Positions 1 through 8,561 of a stretch of 47,152 bases of DNA are shown here, piece after piece. Positions within the stretch are counted from its first letter, which is position 1. Every line of letters begins with the position of its first letter. Below the pieces are notes generated by a model, which saw nothing but the letters and a program-made list of their open reading frames with translations, did no database searches and was not told the DNA's origin. Source of the stretch: CAZXNF01 sp050741255 (GTDB taxonomy: Bacteria; Pseudomonadota; Gammaproteobacteria; Burkholderiales; SG8-41); NCBI GenBank assembly GCA_050741255.1, contig JBOIEQ010000014.1, positions 1 through 47,152 of the forward strand, written 5' to 3'. Made by a program: the position numbers and the translations under genes.

Positions 1-2
1 GA

Positions 3-713
3 CCCGCGCTGCCCGACCGGGCGCCGCCGCCGGTCGCCCTGCCCGCGCTGCCGCCGGGCCCGGTCACGCTGGACGAGCCCGCAAGCAAGGCGGTGCTGGC
101 GGCGGCCGGCATCCCGGTGACGCACGACCTGTTGCTGACCGCGGGACGCACCGACATCGGCGGCGACCTCCGGTATCCGGTGGCGGTCAAGATCGTCTCG
201 CGCGACATCGCGCACAAGACCGACATCGGCGGCGTGAAGCTGCACATCGCGAACGCGGAACAACTCGCGGTCGCAGTCGCCGAAGTCCGGGCGAACGCGC
301 GGCGCGCGGCGCCCGAGGCCCGGATCGAGGGCGTACTGATCTCGGAAATGGTGCCCGCCGGTGTCGAGACCATCATCGGCGTGGTGAACGACGCGGGCTT
401 CGGACCCGTAGTGGCGTTCGGCATCGGCGGCGTGCTGGCCGAAGCCGTCAGGGACATGACCTACCGGGTGGCGCCGTTCGGCCTGGACGAGGCCCGCGCG
501 ATGCTCGGCGAACTCAGGATGCGCGCACTCTTCGACGGCGTGCGTGGCCGGCCGGCCTGCGATACCGAAGCGGTGGCCGCCATCCTCGTGCGCGTCTCCG
601 CACTCGCATGGCAGTTGCGCGACCGGCTCGCCGAGATGGACATCAACCCGCTGATCGTCGGCCCCAGGGGCGCGGGCGCGGTGGCCGCCGACGCGCTGCT
701 CGTGCTGCGCTGA
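3..713 (+). CDS. ADP-forming acyl-CoA synthetase, ATP-grasp C-terminal part (5' truncated by window edge)
   Basis: The reading frame is open from base 3, so the gene begins outside the window. The visible 236 residues are the ATP-grasp domain of the fused acetate--CoA ligase (ADP-forming) family, which makes acyl-CoA from an organic acid, CoA and ATP through a phosphohistidine enzyme. The start LDEPASKAVLAAAGIPVT is the typical entry to the ATP-grasp lobe. VAVKIVSRDIAHKTDIGGVKL carries the nucleotide-contact lysine and the HKTDxGGV motif, GFGPVVAFGIGGVLAE is the glycine-rich loop, and MDINPLIV is the metal-binding segment near the end. The CoA-binding domains would lie upstream. The gene is convergent with the next ligase, with 7 bp between stop codons. 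The acyl substrate cannot be told. Confidence 0.85.
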   Translation, partial: PALPDRAPPPVALPALPPGPVTLDEPASKAVLAAAGIPVTHDLLLTAGRTDIGGDLRYPVAVKIVSRDIAHKTDIGGVKLHIANAEQLAVAVAEVRANARRAAPEARIEGVLISEMVPAGVETIIGVVNDAGFGPVVAFGIGGVLAEAVRDMTYRVAPFGLDEARAMLGELRMRALFDGVRGRPACDTEAVAAILVRVSALAWQLRDRLAEMDINPLIVGPRGAGAVAADALLVLR

Positions 714-720
714 AAACGGC

Positions 721-2316
721 TCAGGGCCGCTGCAGGTCGGTGGCGCGCGCCTGCAGCGTCTTGTCGTTGCGCAGGAGGTTCTTCGCCACCTTGTGCGTCG
801 GCGTGTGCGGCAGCTCGGATAGGAACGCCACGAAGCGCGGCACCTTGTGCGCTGCGAGGCGCGCGCGGCACCAGTCCGCGACTTCCTCCGCCGTCAGTTG
901 CTGCCCTTCCCGCGTGACGATGGCCGCGAGAATCTCGTCCTCGCCCAGTTCCGACGGCACGGCAATCGCCGCGCATTCGTCCACGGCCGGATGCTCGCCG
1001 ATCACGCGGTCGAGCTCGGCGCCGGCGATGTTCTCGCCGCGGCGGCGGATGATGTCCTTCTTCCGCGACACGAAGAAGTAATATCCGTCGGCATCGCGCC
1101 TGATCAGGTCGCCCGTCTTGAACCACTCGTCGTGGAAGGCATCGCGCGTGGCTTCCGGGTTGCGGAAGTAGCCCTGCATGATGATCGGCGTCTTGACCCA
1201 CAGCTCGCCCGTCTCCCCGTCCGGCAGGTCGCGGCCCTCGTCGTCCACGAGGCGGCATTGCGCCCATGGCCGCTGCGGGTCCGGGTGGCGCCCGATCGGG
1301 CCCATGCTGCCCGGTTTCTGCAGGCCGTCGACGGGCTGGCACAGCACGCCGGGAATTTCCGTCATGCCGAAGCCGCTCACCATCTGCTGCACACCGAAAT
1401 CGCGGCGGAAGCCGTCGACCATGCTTGCGCGCGCACCGTAGAGCTTGCGGATCCTGTGCTCCGGGCGGTATTCGCTGCGCGGCCGGTTGAGCAGGATCAC
1501 GCCGGCCGTCTCGATGACGTTGACGAGCGTCGCGCCGGTTTCCACCGCCGTCTGCCAGAAGCGCGATGCCGAGAAGCGCGGCTCCAGGATCGCGCAGGCG
1601 CCGGCCGCCACCGCGCCCGCCAGCGAATAGAACAGGGCGTTGATGTGAAACAGCGGCAGCACCGTCAGCAGCCGCTCCTCCGGCTGCACGCCCATGCGGG
1701 CGATGAACGCCTCCCCGCAGGTGACGAAATTGCGCTGGCTGTGCATCACGCCCTTCGGAAAACCGGTCGTGCCGGAGGTGTAGACGATCAGGCAGGTGTC
1801 GTCGGCCTTGCCGGCGGTCAGCAGCGGGTCCGCGCCGGCTTCCTCCAGCAGGCGTTCGTAACCGGGAGCGTCGGCGCTGTCAGCGTCGGTGGTGGCGAAC
1901 CAGGGTGCCGGCTTCATCCCGGCGGTGGCCTCGCGGGCGCGCGGCAGCACTTCAGCGCCGGCGAACACCGCCGCGGCCTCGCTATGGCCCAGCACGTACT
2001 TCAGTTCCTCGACGCCGAAATCCGGGTTGGTCGGTACCAGGATGGCGCCAATGCGGACGCAGGCGAACAACAGGACGACGTGCGGCTCGCCGTTGCGGGC
2101 GGCAATGGCGACGCGGTCGCCATGTTTGATGCCCTTCGCCGCCAGCATCCGGGTTGCACGTTCGACACGTTCGGTAAATGCACCCCAAGACAGCGTGCGG
2201 CCCCCGGTGACGAGGAAATCGCGCGCGGGGTCGCGCGACAACCGGCTCGCCAGGACGCCGGCGAGGGTGTAATCGTGCGCGGGATAGGCTTGCAGGACTT
2301 CGAGTGGGCTCAGCAT
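721..2316 (-). CDS. AMP-forming acyl-CoA ligase (ANL superfamily)
   Basis: This 531-residue enzyme of the acyl-CoA synthetase/luciferase family adenylates a carboxylic acid and transfers it to CoA. The P-loop TSGTTGFPKG is at about residues 180-189, followed by GFGMTE (A5 motif), the ELWVKTP and GYFRNPEATRDAF segments, TGDLIRRDADGYYFF (A7), RKKDIIRRRGENI (A8) and the C-terminal lysine region THKVAKNLL. The frame is open upstream to 2409, but that extension is encoded by the repeat at 2346-2391. I chose the ATG at 2314-2316, where normal family sequence begins. No Shine-Dalgarno precedes it, but TAGAAT lies 7 nt before the ATG on the coding strand. It is the last gene of the minus-strand TctC-hyuA-hyuB group and may activate that pathway's product. 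Substrate unknown. Confidence 0.9.
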   Translation of the reverse strand: MLSPLEVLQAYPAHDYTLAGVLASRLSRDPARDFLVTGGRTLSWGAFTERVERATRMLAAKGIKHGDRVAIAARNGEPHVVLLFACVRIGAILVPTNPDFGVEELKYVLGHSEAAAVFAGAEVLPRAREATAGMKPAPWFATTDADSADAPGYERLLEEAGADPLLTAGKADDTCLIVYTSGTTGFPKGVMHSQRNFVTCGEAFIARMGVQPEERLLTVLPLFHINALFYSLAGAVAAGACAILEPRFSASRFWQTAVETGATLVNVIETAGVILLNRPRSEYRPEHRIRKLYGARASMVDGFRRDFGVQQMVSGFGMTEIPGVLCQPVDGLQKPGSMGPIGRHPDPQRPWAQCRLVDDEGRDLPDGETGELWVKTPIIMQGYFRNPEATRDAFHDEWFKTGDLIRRDADGYYFFVSRKKDIIRRRGENIAGAELDRVIGEHPAVDECAAIAVPSELGEDEILAAIVTREGQQLTAEEVADWCRARLAAHKVPRFVAFLSELPHTPTHKVAKNLLRNDKTLQARATDLQRP

Positions 2317-2345
2317 CGCGGCGATTCTACCGCGAGCGCAATCTT

Positions 2346-2455
2346 CCGTTCGTGCTGAGCATAGTGCCGCAGGCACGGCGTCGAAGCACCGTGCCTCTGC
2401 CATTGCCACTGCCGTTCATGTTTCGACTGCGCTGCGCTCCGCTCAACACGAACGG
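2346..2455. repeat. Two oppositely oriented TTCGTG..GAGC..GTCGAA fold-back repeats
   Basis: Copy 1 (2346-2391) has CCGTTCGTGCTGAGC at the left and GTCGAAGCACCG at the right. Copy 2 (2412-2455) is the same design reversed: CCGTTCATGTTTCGAC at the left and GCTCAACACGAACGG at the right. Each can form an imperfect hairpin. They resemble a dispersed betaproteobacterial intergenic repeat of the type GTTCGTGGTGAGC..GTCGAACCACGAAC (from memory, not searched). The pair occupies nearly the whole gap between the hyuB stop (2461) and the acyl-CoA ligase start (2316). Confidence 0.75.
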
Positions 2456-2460
2456 AAATC

Positions 2461-4128
2461 TCAAGAATCGGCCAACCCGTACACCTCGCGCGCCGCGCGT
2501 TCGCTGATCTTGCCTTCCACCAGATCGCGCCGCACCAGCGCCGGATCCCGCTCGCGCGGATCGCCGTAGCCGCCGCCACCCGGCGAAACAATGCGGAGCA
2601 GATCGCCGGGTTTCAGCGGCGTATCGGAACTCGTGGTCGGCAGCTTGGTGTAGCTCTTCTCGCCGGGATTGCGCTGAAACGCGCCGACCGTGCCGGGCTG
2701 GCCCCCGAGCAGGCCTTCCGCCGGAAATTTCTGGCGACAACTGCGCAGGGCCACCGTGCCCTGTTCGCCCAGCATGCGCAGGTCGCGCACCACGCCCAGG
2801 CCGCCGCGATATTTTCCGGCGCCCGCCGAATCCGGCACCAGCTCGTAGCGCTCCACGCGCACCGGGAATTCGATCTCCATCGCCTCGATCGGCAAGTTGG
2901 ACGTGTTGGTCATGTTGGTCTGCACCACGTCCATGCCGTCGGCGTGGGTGCGTGCGCCCTGCCCGCCCGCGAAGTTCTCGTAGTCGATGAAATAGCGGCT
3001 GCGGGCCTGATCGAGTCCCGCGAGGATGATGCCCTGCGCGGGACCGCCGGCCGCGATGGCGCGGGTGGGCGCCGCCTGGCCCAATGCGTTGTAGAGCATG
3101 TCCGCGACCATCATGGAAGTCGCGCTGCGCGAACTGACCGCGGCGGGCGCGACCGGATTGACGATGGAGCCTTCGCGCGCCACCACCGTCACGGTGCGGT
3201 AGAGCCCTTCGTTCGTGGTGATGTAAGGATCCACGACGGCCTTGATGCAGAAATAGGCGGTGGCCAGCGTGTGCGGGAGCGGCACGTTCTTGCCGCTGCC
3301 GATCTGGTCCACGCAGCCGTTGAAATCGAATGTCACTGCGCCGTCGCCCACGGTGAGCTTTACCGTGAACTTGACCGGCGTGTCGGTCACGCCGTCGTCG
3401 TCCAGCCAGTCGGTGGCCTCATAGACGCCGGGCTTCAGCACCTGGCGGATGCGCGCGCGCATGCGGACTTCGGTCGCGTCCAGCAGCTCATCGATGCGCT
3501 GAAGCATCGTGTCGGTGCCGTACTTCTCGAACAGTTCCTGCGTGCGGCGGCTGCCGCGCTCGCAGGACGCCATCTGCGCCATCAGATCGCCCTCGCCGTA
3601 ATGCGGCGTGCGCGAATTGAGCAGGAACAGTTCGAGGATGTCGGCACGCACCTTGCCCGCCGCATAGAGCTGCACCGGCGGCACGCGGATGCCTTCCTGG
3701 AAGATGCTGATCGAATCGCCGGCCTCGCTGCCCGGGATGCGGCCGCCCACATCGGAGTGATGCGCCACCGCCACCGAGAACGCCACCACCCGCCCGTCCA
3801 TGAACACCGGCATAGCGACCGTGCAGTCATTCAGGTGCGTCACGCCGACAATGTAGGGATCGTTCGCCAGAAAGGCGTCGCCGGGCTGCAGTGTCTCCAG
3901 CGGGTAGCGCTTCAGCACCTGCGGCACCAGCCGCAGGGTCGAGCCGAGATGCGCCGGCGCGTGCGTCATCAGCGACAGCGCGCGGCCCTGCACGTCGCAG
4001 ATCGCCGTCGAGCAGTCGGCGCGCTCCTTGATGTTCGGCGAGTAGGCGGTGCGCACCAGGCTAGCCGCCATTTCCTGGGTGGCGGACTCGAAGGCGCTGG
4101 CAATGATTTCGAGCATGGCGTAGGCCAT
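2461..4128 (-). CDS. hyuB: Hydantoinase B / oxoprolinase family protein
   Basis: The 555 residues match the HyuB subunit, which with HyuA forms ATP-dependent N-methylhydantoinase, 5-oxoprolinase or acetone/acetophenone carboxylase-type complexes. Visible family segments are the N-terminal LEIIASAFESATQEMAASL, the YSPNIKERADCSTAI segment, GDAFLANDPYIVGVTHLNDC, the AHHSDVGGRIPGS histidine/aspartate motif (probable metal site), and the C-terminal glycine-rich end SPGGGGYGDPRERDP. The start has a good ribosome site (GAGGAGA) nine bases after the hyuA stop, so the two are translated in series. The family is chemically diverse, so the exact reaction is not claimed. Nothing is missing relative to the usual length. 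Confidence 0.92.
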   Translation of the reverse strand: MAYAMLEIIASAFESATQEMAASLVRTAYSPNIKERADCSTAICDVQGRALSLMTHAPAHLGSTLRLVPQVLKRYPLETLQPGDAFLANDPYIVGVTHLNDCTVAMPVFMDGRVVAFSVAVAHHSDVGGRIPGSEAGDSISIFQEGIRVPPVQLYAAGKVRADILELFLLNSRTPHYGEGDLMAQMASCERGSRRTQELFEKYGTDTMLQRIDELLDATEVRMRARIRQVLKPGVYEATDWLDDDGVTDTPVKFTVKLTVGDGAVTFDFNGCVDQIGSGKNVPLPHTLATAYFCIKAVVDPYITTNEGLYRTVTVVAREGSIVNPVAPAAVSSRSATSMMVADMLYNALGQAAPTRAIAAGGPAQGIILAGLDQARSRYFIDYENFAGGQGARTHADGMDVVQTNMTNTSNLPIEAMEIEFPVRVERYELVPDSAGAGKYRGGLGVVRDLRMLGEQGTVALRSCRQKFPAEGLLGGQPGTVGAFQRNPGEKSYTKLPTTSSDTPLKPGDLLRIVSPGGGGYGDPRERDPALVRRDLVEGKISERAAREVYGLADS

Positions 4129-4137
4129 CGTGTCTCC

Positions 4138-6213
4138 TCAGCCGGTCAGCAGCAGGTTCAGCATCGCGTCCACCCGCACGGTGAAACCGGGCGGGACGAC
4201 GGTGGTGGTGTCCATCTGTTCGATGATCGCCGGGCCGGCCAGCACGTCGTCCGCCCGCAAGTCGTCCCGCGCGTAGATCGGGCAGTCGACGAAGCCGGAC
4301 TCCTCGAAGAACACCTGCCGACGGGCGACGGGCTTCGGTTGGCCTTCGCGGAGGGGCTGCGCCACGCGCGCGAGGTCGTGACGCGGGATCGGCAGCGTCG
4401 CCGTGACCCGGTAGGTCACCAGTTCCAAGGCGCGTTCCGGCGAGCGGTAGCCATACAGCTGCTCGTGCGCCTGGTGGAAGTTCTCCTTCACCACCGCCAG
4501 CGCCGCGATACCGAACTCACCCGCCGGCACGGCTACGTTGAGTTCATGGTTCTGGCCGCTGTAGCGGGCATCCACCGTCCGCACGACAGCCAGCGTACCT
4601 GCTTGCGCCTTGGCGGCGTCCGCAAACGCCTCGCGCGCGCGCGTGTCGAGCTCGCCGAACACCGTCGCCACGGCGGCAGGGGCCCGGTTATCGGACTCGC
4701 CCACCACGCGCGTGCGGCTGAAATCCATCTGCATGTCCTTGGTCAGCACGCCCATCGCGCACAGCACGCCGGGCGCGAACGGCACCAGCACGCCCGCGAC
4801 GCCGAGCTGTTTCGCGACGAACGCCGCGTGCAAGGGTCCGGCCCCACCGAAGGCCATCAGCACGAAGTCCTTCGGGTCCAGCCCGCGTTCCACCGACACG
4901 AAACGCAACGCCTGCGCCATGTTGGTGTCGGCGATGGCGAGGATGGCAGCGGCCGCGCCGGTGACGGAGAGCCCTTTCGGTTTGGCGACGTGCTGCTCGA
5001 TGGCCGCGCGCGACTTCGCCGCATCGATTTTCAACGCCCCGGCGAGCAGGTATTCGGGGTTCAGCCGACCGAGCACGACGTTGGCGTCGGTCACGGTCGG
5101 CCGTTCGCCGCCGCGACCGTAGCAGGCGGGCCCCGGTTGCGACCCGGCGCTGGCCGGGCCGACGCGCAGCATGCCGCCTTCGTCCACCTGCGCGAGGCTG
5201 CTGCCGCCGGCGCCCACGGTGTGCACGTCGAGCGCCGCGGCCTTCAACGGATAGCCGTTGATGATGCGCGAATAGCTGATCTCCGCGCGGCCGTCGCGCA
5301 CCAGGCAGACGTCGGTGCTGGTGCCGCCCATGTCGAAGGTGATGATGTTCGGGTGGCCTGCGCGCTCGGCCACGTACACCGCGCCGCTCACGCCACCGCT
5401 GGGGCCGGAAAACAGGGTATCGAGCGGACGCTTCGCCGCCACGGCCGGCGTGATCACCCCGCCGCCGGAATTCATGACGAAGGGCGCTTCGGTGATGCCG
5501 AGGGCTGCGACGTTGCGTTCGAACTGGTGGAAGTAATCGCGCGTCGCCGGCATCAGGTAGGCGTTGATGACAGTGGAGCTCAGGCGTTCGTACTCGCGGA
5601 ACTCCGGCAGCACTTCCGAGGACACGGCGACGTGGCCGTCGGGCCAGCGCTCCCGCACCAGTGCGGCGGCGGTCTCCTCGTGCGCGGCGTTCGTGTACGA
5701 ATGCAGAAAGCAGATCGCGATGCTTTCGACCCTGGCGGCCACCAGGTGGTCGATCGCCGCGCGCAGCGCTTCACGGTCGAGCGGCTTCAGCACGCTGCCG
5801 TCGGCTGCGATGCGCTCCGGCACTTCCACGCGCAACTGGCGCGGCGCGAGCGGCTCGCGCTTGGAGACGTTCAGATCGAAGGTGTGCGGGCGCTTCTGGC
5901 GCGCGAGTTCGAGCAGGTCGCGGAAGCCTTCGGTCGTGATCAGGCCGGTGACCGCGCCCTTGCGTTCCAGCAGTGCGTTGGTCGCCACCGTGGTGCCGAG
6001 ACCGACGAAGGCGACTTCCGCGCCACCGCCACCCGCTCTGCGCAACAGTTCGCGCACGCCTTCCAGCGGCGCCAGGTGCGGATTGCCGGGCGTGGACGGC
6101 AGCTTGTGGCGGACGACGGCGCCCGAGACCTGGTCGAGCAGGAAGAGATCGGTGAAGGTGCCGCCGACGTCGATGCCGATGCGGAAGCGCGGAGCGGGAG
6201 TGGCGGTATCCAA
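4138..6213 (-). CDS. hyuA: Hydantoinase A / oxoprolinase family protein
   Basis: This 691-residue protein has the HyuA actin-like ATPase fold. The N-terminal GIDVGGTFTDLFLLD is the phosphate-1 loop of hydantoinase/oxoprolinase proteins, and FDMGGTSTDVCLV near residue 295 is the second phosphate loop. MAFGGAGPLHAAFVAKQLG follows in the C-terminal half. It would supply the ATP-dependent activation step of a hydantoin, oxoproline or ketone substrate, working with HyuB. The start appears to be TTG at 6211-6213, because the conserved GIDVGGTFTD follows within a dozen residues and no ATG is nearby. There is no Shine-Dalgarno in the 16 bases between this start and the upstream repeat. The gene follows a TctC-type binding protein, suggesting the substrate is imported. 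Confidence 0.92.
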   Translation of the reverse strand: MDTATPAPRFRIGIDVGGTFTDLFLLDQVSGAVVRHKLPSTPGNPHLAPLEGVRELLRRAGGGGAEVAFVGLGTTVATNALLERKGAVTGLITTEGFRDLLELARQKRPHTFDLNVSKREPLAPRQLRVEVPERIAADGSVLKPLDREALRAAIDHLVAARVESIAICFLHSYTNAAHEETAAALVRERWPDGHVAVSSEVLPEFREYERLSSTVINAYLMPATRDYFHQFERNVAALGITEAPFVMNSGGGVITPAVAAKRPLDTLFSGPSGGVSGAVYVAERAGHPNIITFDMGGTSTDVCLVRDGRAEISYSRIINGYPLKAAALDVHTVGAGGSSLAQVDEGGMLRVGPASAGSQPGPACYGRGGERPTVTDANVVLGRLNPEYLLAGALKIDAAKSRAAIEQHVAKPKGLSVTGAAAAILAIADTNMAQALRFVSVERGLDPKDFVLMAFGGAGPLHAAFVAKQLGVAGVLVPFAPGVLCAMGVLTKDMQMDFSRTRVVGESDNRAPAAVATVFGELDTRAREAFADAAKAQAGTLAVVRTVDARYSGQNHELNVAVPAGEFGIAALAVVKENFHQAHEQLYGYRSPERALELVTYRVTATLPIPRHDLARVAQPLREGQPKPVARRQVFFEESGFVDCPIYARDDLRADDVLAGPAIIEQMDTTTVVPPGFTVRVDAMLNLLLTG

Positions 6214-6229
6214 AAGCGAACCCGGTTAG

Positions 6230-6333
6230 CCGCAGATAAACGCAGATAAACGCGGATAAAACCTGAAAGCAAAAAATCTCATTGGCAGTGACAAGCTTTT
6301 GAAGTATCCGCGTTTATCTGCGTGTATCTGCGG
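6230..6333. repeat. Fold-back element with CGCAGATAAA period-10 arms
   Basis: The left arm at 6230-6258 and the right arm at 6305-6333 are inverted repeats of 29 bp matching at 28 positions, separated by a 46-nt AT-rich loop. Each arm is three near-copies of a 10-bp unit (CGCAGATAAA, CGCAGATAAA, CGCGGATA). The element lies between the upstream tctC stop (6343) and the hyuA start (6213), and fills the gap apart from 9 nt on one side and 16 nt on the other. As RNA it would fold into one long hairpin. There is no run of T after either arm, so it is not a classic terminator. Confidence 0.93.
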
Positions 6334-6342
6334 TCGTTAGAA

Positions 6343-7311
6343 CTAGGGTTGAACCGGAATCTTCGCGTCCTTGATGATCTTGGCGTACTGCGCGGTTTCC
6401 TGTTTCACGTAGTCCAGGAACTGCTGCGGCGTGCTGGTGGTCGGCTCCGCGCCCTGCGAAGCGAGGATCTCCTTCGCATCGGCCTGCGCCACGGCTTTCG
6501 TGATGTCCGCGACCAGCTTGTTGACGACCGCCGGCGGCAGGTTCGCGGGACCGACGACGCCCCACCACGAGACCGACTCGTACGGCAGCCCCGATTCCAT
6601 GACCGTCGGCACGTCCGGCAGCCCGGAGAAGCGCTTCTTGCCAGTGGTGGCCAGCGCGCGCGTCTTGCCAATCTGCACGCGTGGCAGGCCGGACGGCATG
6701 CTGTCCACCATGAACTGTACCTGTCCGCCGACGAGGTCGATCTGCGCCTGCGAGCTGCCCTTGTAGGGAATGTGCAGGACGTCGATGCCGGCGACGCTCT
6801 TGAAATACTCGCCGGCCAGATGCGTGGTGGCGCCGACGCCGGCGGAGGCGAACGTGAGTTCGCCGGGGCGGCGCTTGGCCAGCGCAACGAACTCCTTGAC
6901 CGTGGTGACGGGCAGAGACGGATGCACGACGAGGATGTTGGGCCCCGCGGCGGCAAGCGTGATGTAAGTGAAGTCCTTCATGGTGTCGAAGGGCAGCCTC
7001 GCGTAGAGGCCAGGCGCGATCGCCTGCGAGCTCGGCGCGATGCCGAGCGTGTAACCGTCCGGCACCGCCTTCGCCATCAGCTCCGTGCCGATGTTGCCGC
7101 CCGCGCCGACGCGGTTCTCGACGATGACCTGCTGCCCCCACGCTTCACCGAGTTTCTTGGCGAGCACGCGGCCGACGAGGTCGGTGCCGCCGCCCGGCGT
7201 GTAGGCGACGATGATGCGAACGGTCTTGGCGGGATAGTCCTGGGCGAAGACAGGCGATGCGCCGAGCACGACTACGAATGCACCGGCAACCAGGGAACGC
7301 GGCAGCTTCAT
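6343..7311 (-). CDS. Bug/TctC-family periplasmic substrate-binding protein
   Basis: This 322-residue extracytoplasmic solute receptor is of the tripartite tricarboxylate transporter family. The signal peptide MKLPRSLVAGAFVVVLGASP ends at VFAQ, and the mature protein begins DYPAKTVRIIVAYTPGGGTD. That N-terminal loop is where these receptors contact a carboxylate through bound water. Further family marks are VENRVGAGGNIGTELMAK, the IPYKGSSQAQIDLVGG segment, and the C-terminal QQFLDYVKQETAQYAKIIK. The start has GGAGAAG at good spacing; the longer open frame lacks a signal peptide. It is the first gene of the minus-strand group leading to hyuA and hyuB. No membrane partner (TctA/TctB) is in the window. 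Confidence 0.93.
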   Translation of the reverse strand: MKLPRSLVAGAFVVVLGASPVFAQDYPAKTVRIIVAYTPGGGTDLVGRVLAKKLGEAWGQQVIVENRVGAGGNIGTELMAKAVPDGYTLGIAPSSQAIAPGLYARLPFDTMKDFTYITLAAAGPNILVVHPSLPVTTVKEFVALAKRRPGELTFASAGVGATTHLAGEYFKSVAGIDVLHIPYKGSSQAQIDLVGGQVQFMVDSMPSGLPRVQIGKTRALATTGKKRFSGLPDVPTVMESGLPYESVSWWGVVGPANLPPAVVNKLVADITKAVAQADAKEILASQGAEPTTSTPQQFLDYVKQETAQYAKIIKDAKIPVQP

Positions 7312-7347
7312 GGCACTTCTCCAAAGAATGGCGGCAGAACAACGTGT

Positions 7348-7366
7348 CGCACGGCGGCGCCGTGCG
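7348..7366 (-). other. Perfect hairpin in the leader of the minus-strand tctC
   Basis: CGCACGGC and GCCGTGCG form an 8-bp perfect stem with a 3-nt loop. It lies between the predicted promoter (7452-7480) and the ATG at 7311, about 37 nt before the start codon. It could affect mRNA stability or attenuation, but there is no T run and no second alternative hairpin that I can see. It does not overlap the GGAGAAG ribosome site. Confidence 0.5.
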
Positions 7367-7451
7367 ATTCCGGCCTCTCTCGACCCTGGCACCTGGTGTC
7401 CAGTGATGCGGCCCCGCGCGCTTTGTCTGCGTGCGCACAGTGGTCGCGTCG

Positions 7452-7480
7452 ATTATACGAACCGCCACTGCGACCGACAA
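7452..7480 (-). promoter_or_regulatory. Predicted sigma-70 promoter for tctC-hyuA-hyuB
   Basis: On the minus strand a perfect TATAAT (7452-7457) is preceded by TTGTCG (7475-7480) with a 17-nt spacer. Transcription would start near 7445, giving a leader of about 135 nt to the ATG at 7311. The 261-bp gap (7312-7572) separates two divergent tctC genes. I did not find a comparably good promoter for the plus-strand gene. Confidence 0.65.
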
Positions 7481-7572
7481 ACGCGGAACGATGCAGAACA
7501 GCCCGGTGTATGCTGCCCGTGGCACGCTTCTTGTAAGTCCGAAGGCAATGTTCACCCTTTGAAGGATTCCGC

Positions 7573-8550
7573 ATGAAATACGCCCCCGTTCTGGTCGTGC
7601 CGGCACTGTTGTCGTGCATGGCCGGACCCGCAGCCGCTCAATCCGCACCCGCCTGGCCCGCCAAGCCCGTGCGCATCATCAGCCCCTTCGCGCCCGGCGG
7701 CGGCGCGGACATCACCGCGCGTGCCATCGGCCAGAAGCTGTCGCCCGCGCTGGGCCAGCCGGTCGTCATCGACAACCGGGGCGGCGCCGGCGGCATGATC
7801 GGCGTGGAACTCGCGGTCAAGTCGCCGCCCGACGGCTACACCCTGGTGCTCGGCACGATCGGCCCGATCGCGATCAATCCCAGCCTCTACGCAAAGATGC
7901 CTTACGATCCCATCAAGGACCTCGCGCCGATCAGCCACACGGCCAACGCGCTGAACGTGCTGGTGGTGCACCCGTCGCTGCCGGTGAAGAACGTGAAGGA
8001 CATGGTGGCGCTCGCGAAAAAACGCTCGAGCGACCTCAACTTCGGCTCCTCGGGACCCGGCGCCGCGGACCACCTCGCGGGCGAGCTGTTCAACTACATG
8101 ACCGGCGCGAAGATGGTGCACGTACCCTACAAGGGCGGCGCGCCGGCGATGATCGACCTCGTGGCCGGCAACGTGCAGCTCGTCTTCTCGACGGTGTCCA
8201 CGGCGCTGGGCTCGATCCAGTCCGACCGCGTGCGCGCCATCGCCATGGCGGGCAACCAGCGCTTCGAACTGCTGCCGGACATCCCGACGGTCGCCGAGGG
8301 CGGACTCAAGGGATTCGAGGCGAACAACTGGTATGGCCTGTTCGCGCCGGCCGGCACGCCGAAGGACATCCTCGTCCGCCTGCACGCGGAAACCGTGAAA
8401 ATCATGGCCATGCCCGACGTGAAGAAACGCCTGCTCGACTCGGGCATCAACGCCACCTCGACCACGCCCGAGCAGTTCGCCGTCTACATCGACAGCGAAA
8501 CGAAGAAGTGGGCGAAGGTGATCAAGGCGGCGAACATCAAGGTCGATTAG
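7573..8550 (+). CDS. Bug/TctC-family periplasmic substrate-binding protein
   Basis: This 325-residue receptor has a signal peptide (MKYAPVLVVPALLSCMAGPAAAQ) followed by WPAKPVRIISPFAPGGGADI, the family ligand loop. VIDNRGGAGGMIGVELAVKS, VPYKGGAPAMIDLVAGNVQL and the C-terminal TTPEQFAVYIDSETKKWAKV are all standard. GAAGGA lies about nine bases before the ATG. It is transcribed alone, divergent from the previous tctC and convergent with the amidase gene. Typical receptors of this family bind di- or tricarboxylates, aromatic acids or amides. The ligand here is unknown, and no TctA/TctB membrane genes are adjacent. Confidence 0.93.
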   Translation: MKYAPVLVVPALLSCMAGPAAAQSAPAWPAKPVRIISPFAPGGGADITARAIGQKLSPALGQPVVIDNRGGAGGMIGVELAVKSPPDGYTLVLGTIGPIAINPSLYAKMPYDPIKDLAPISHTANALNVLVVHPSLPVKNVKDMVALAKKRSSDLNFGSSGPGAADHLAGELFNYMTGAKMVHVPYKGGAPAMIDLVAGNVQLVFSTVSTALGSIQSDRVRAIAMAGNQRFELLPDIPTVAEGGLKGFEANNWYGLFAPAGTPKDILVRLHAETVKIMAMPDVKKRLLDSGINATSTTPEQFAVYIDSETKKWAKVIKAANIKVD

Positions 8551-8561
8551 TTCTTAAAGGC

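Noticed and set aside
2944..6249. Plus-strand open frame of 1101 codons opposite hyuB and hyuA
   Set aside because: It is the antisense shadow of two clear family genes in GC-rich DNA; its translation is Arg/His/Ala-rich, without motifs or a ribosome site.
6230..6333. Possible CRISPR array (short repeated units)
   Set aside because: Units are 7-10 bp, contiguous without spacers, and arranged as inverted arms; no cas genes are present.
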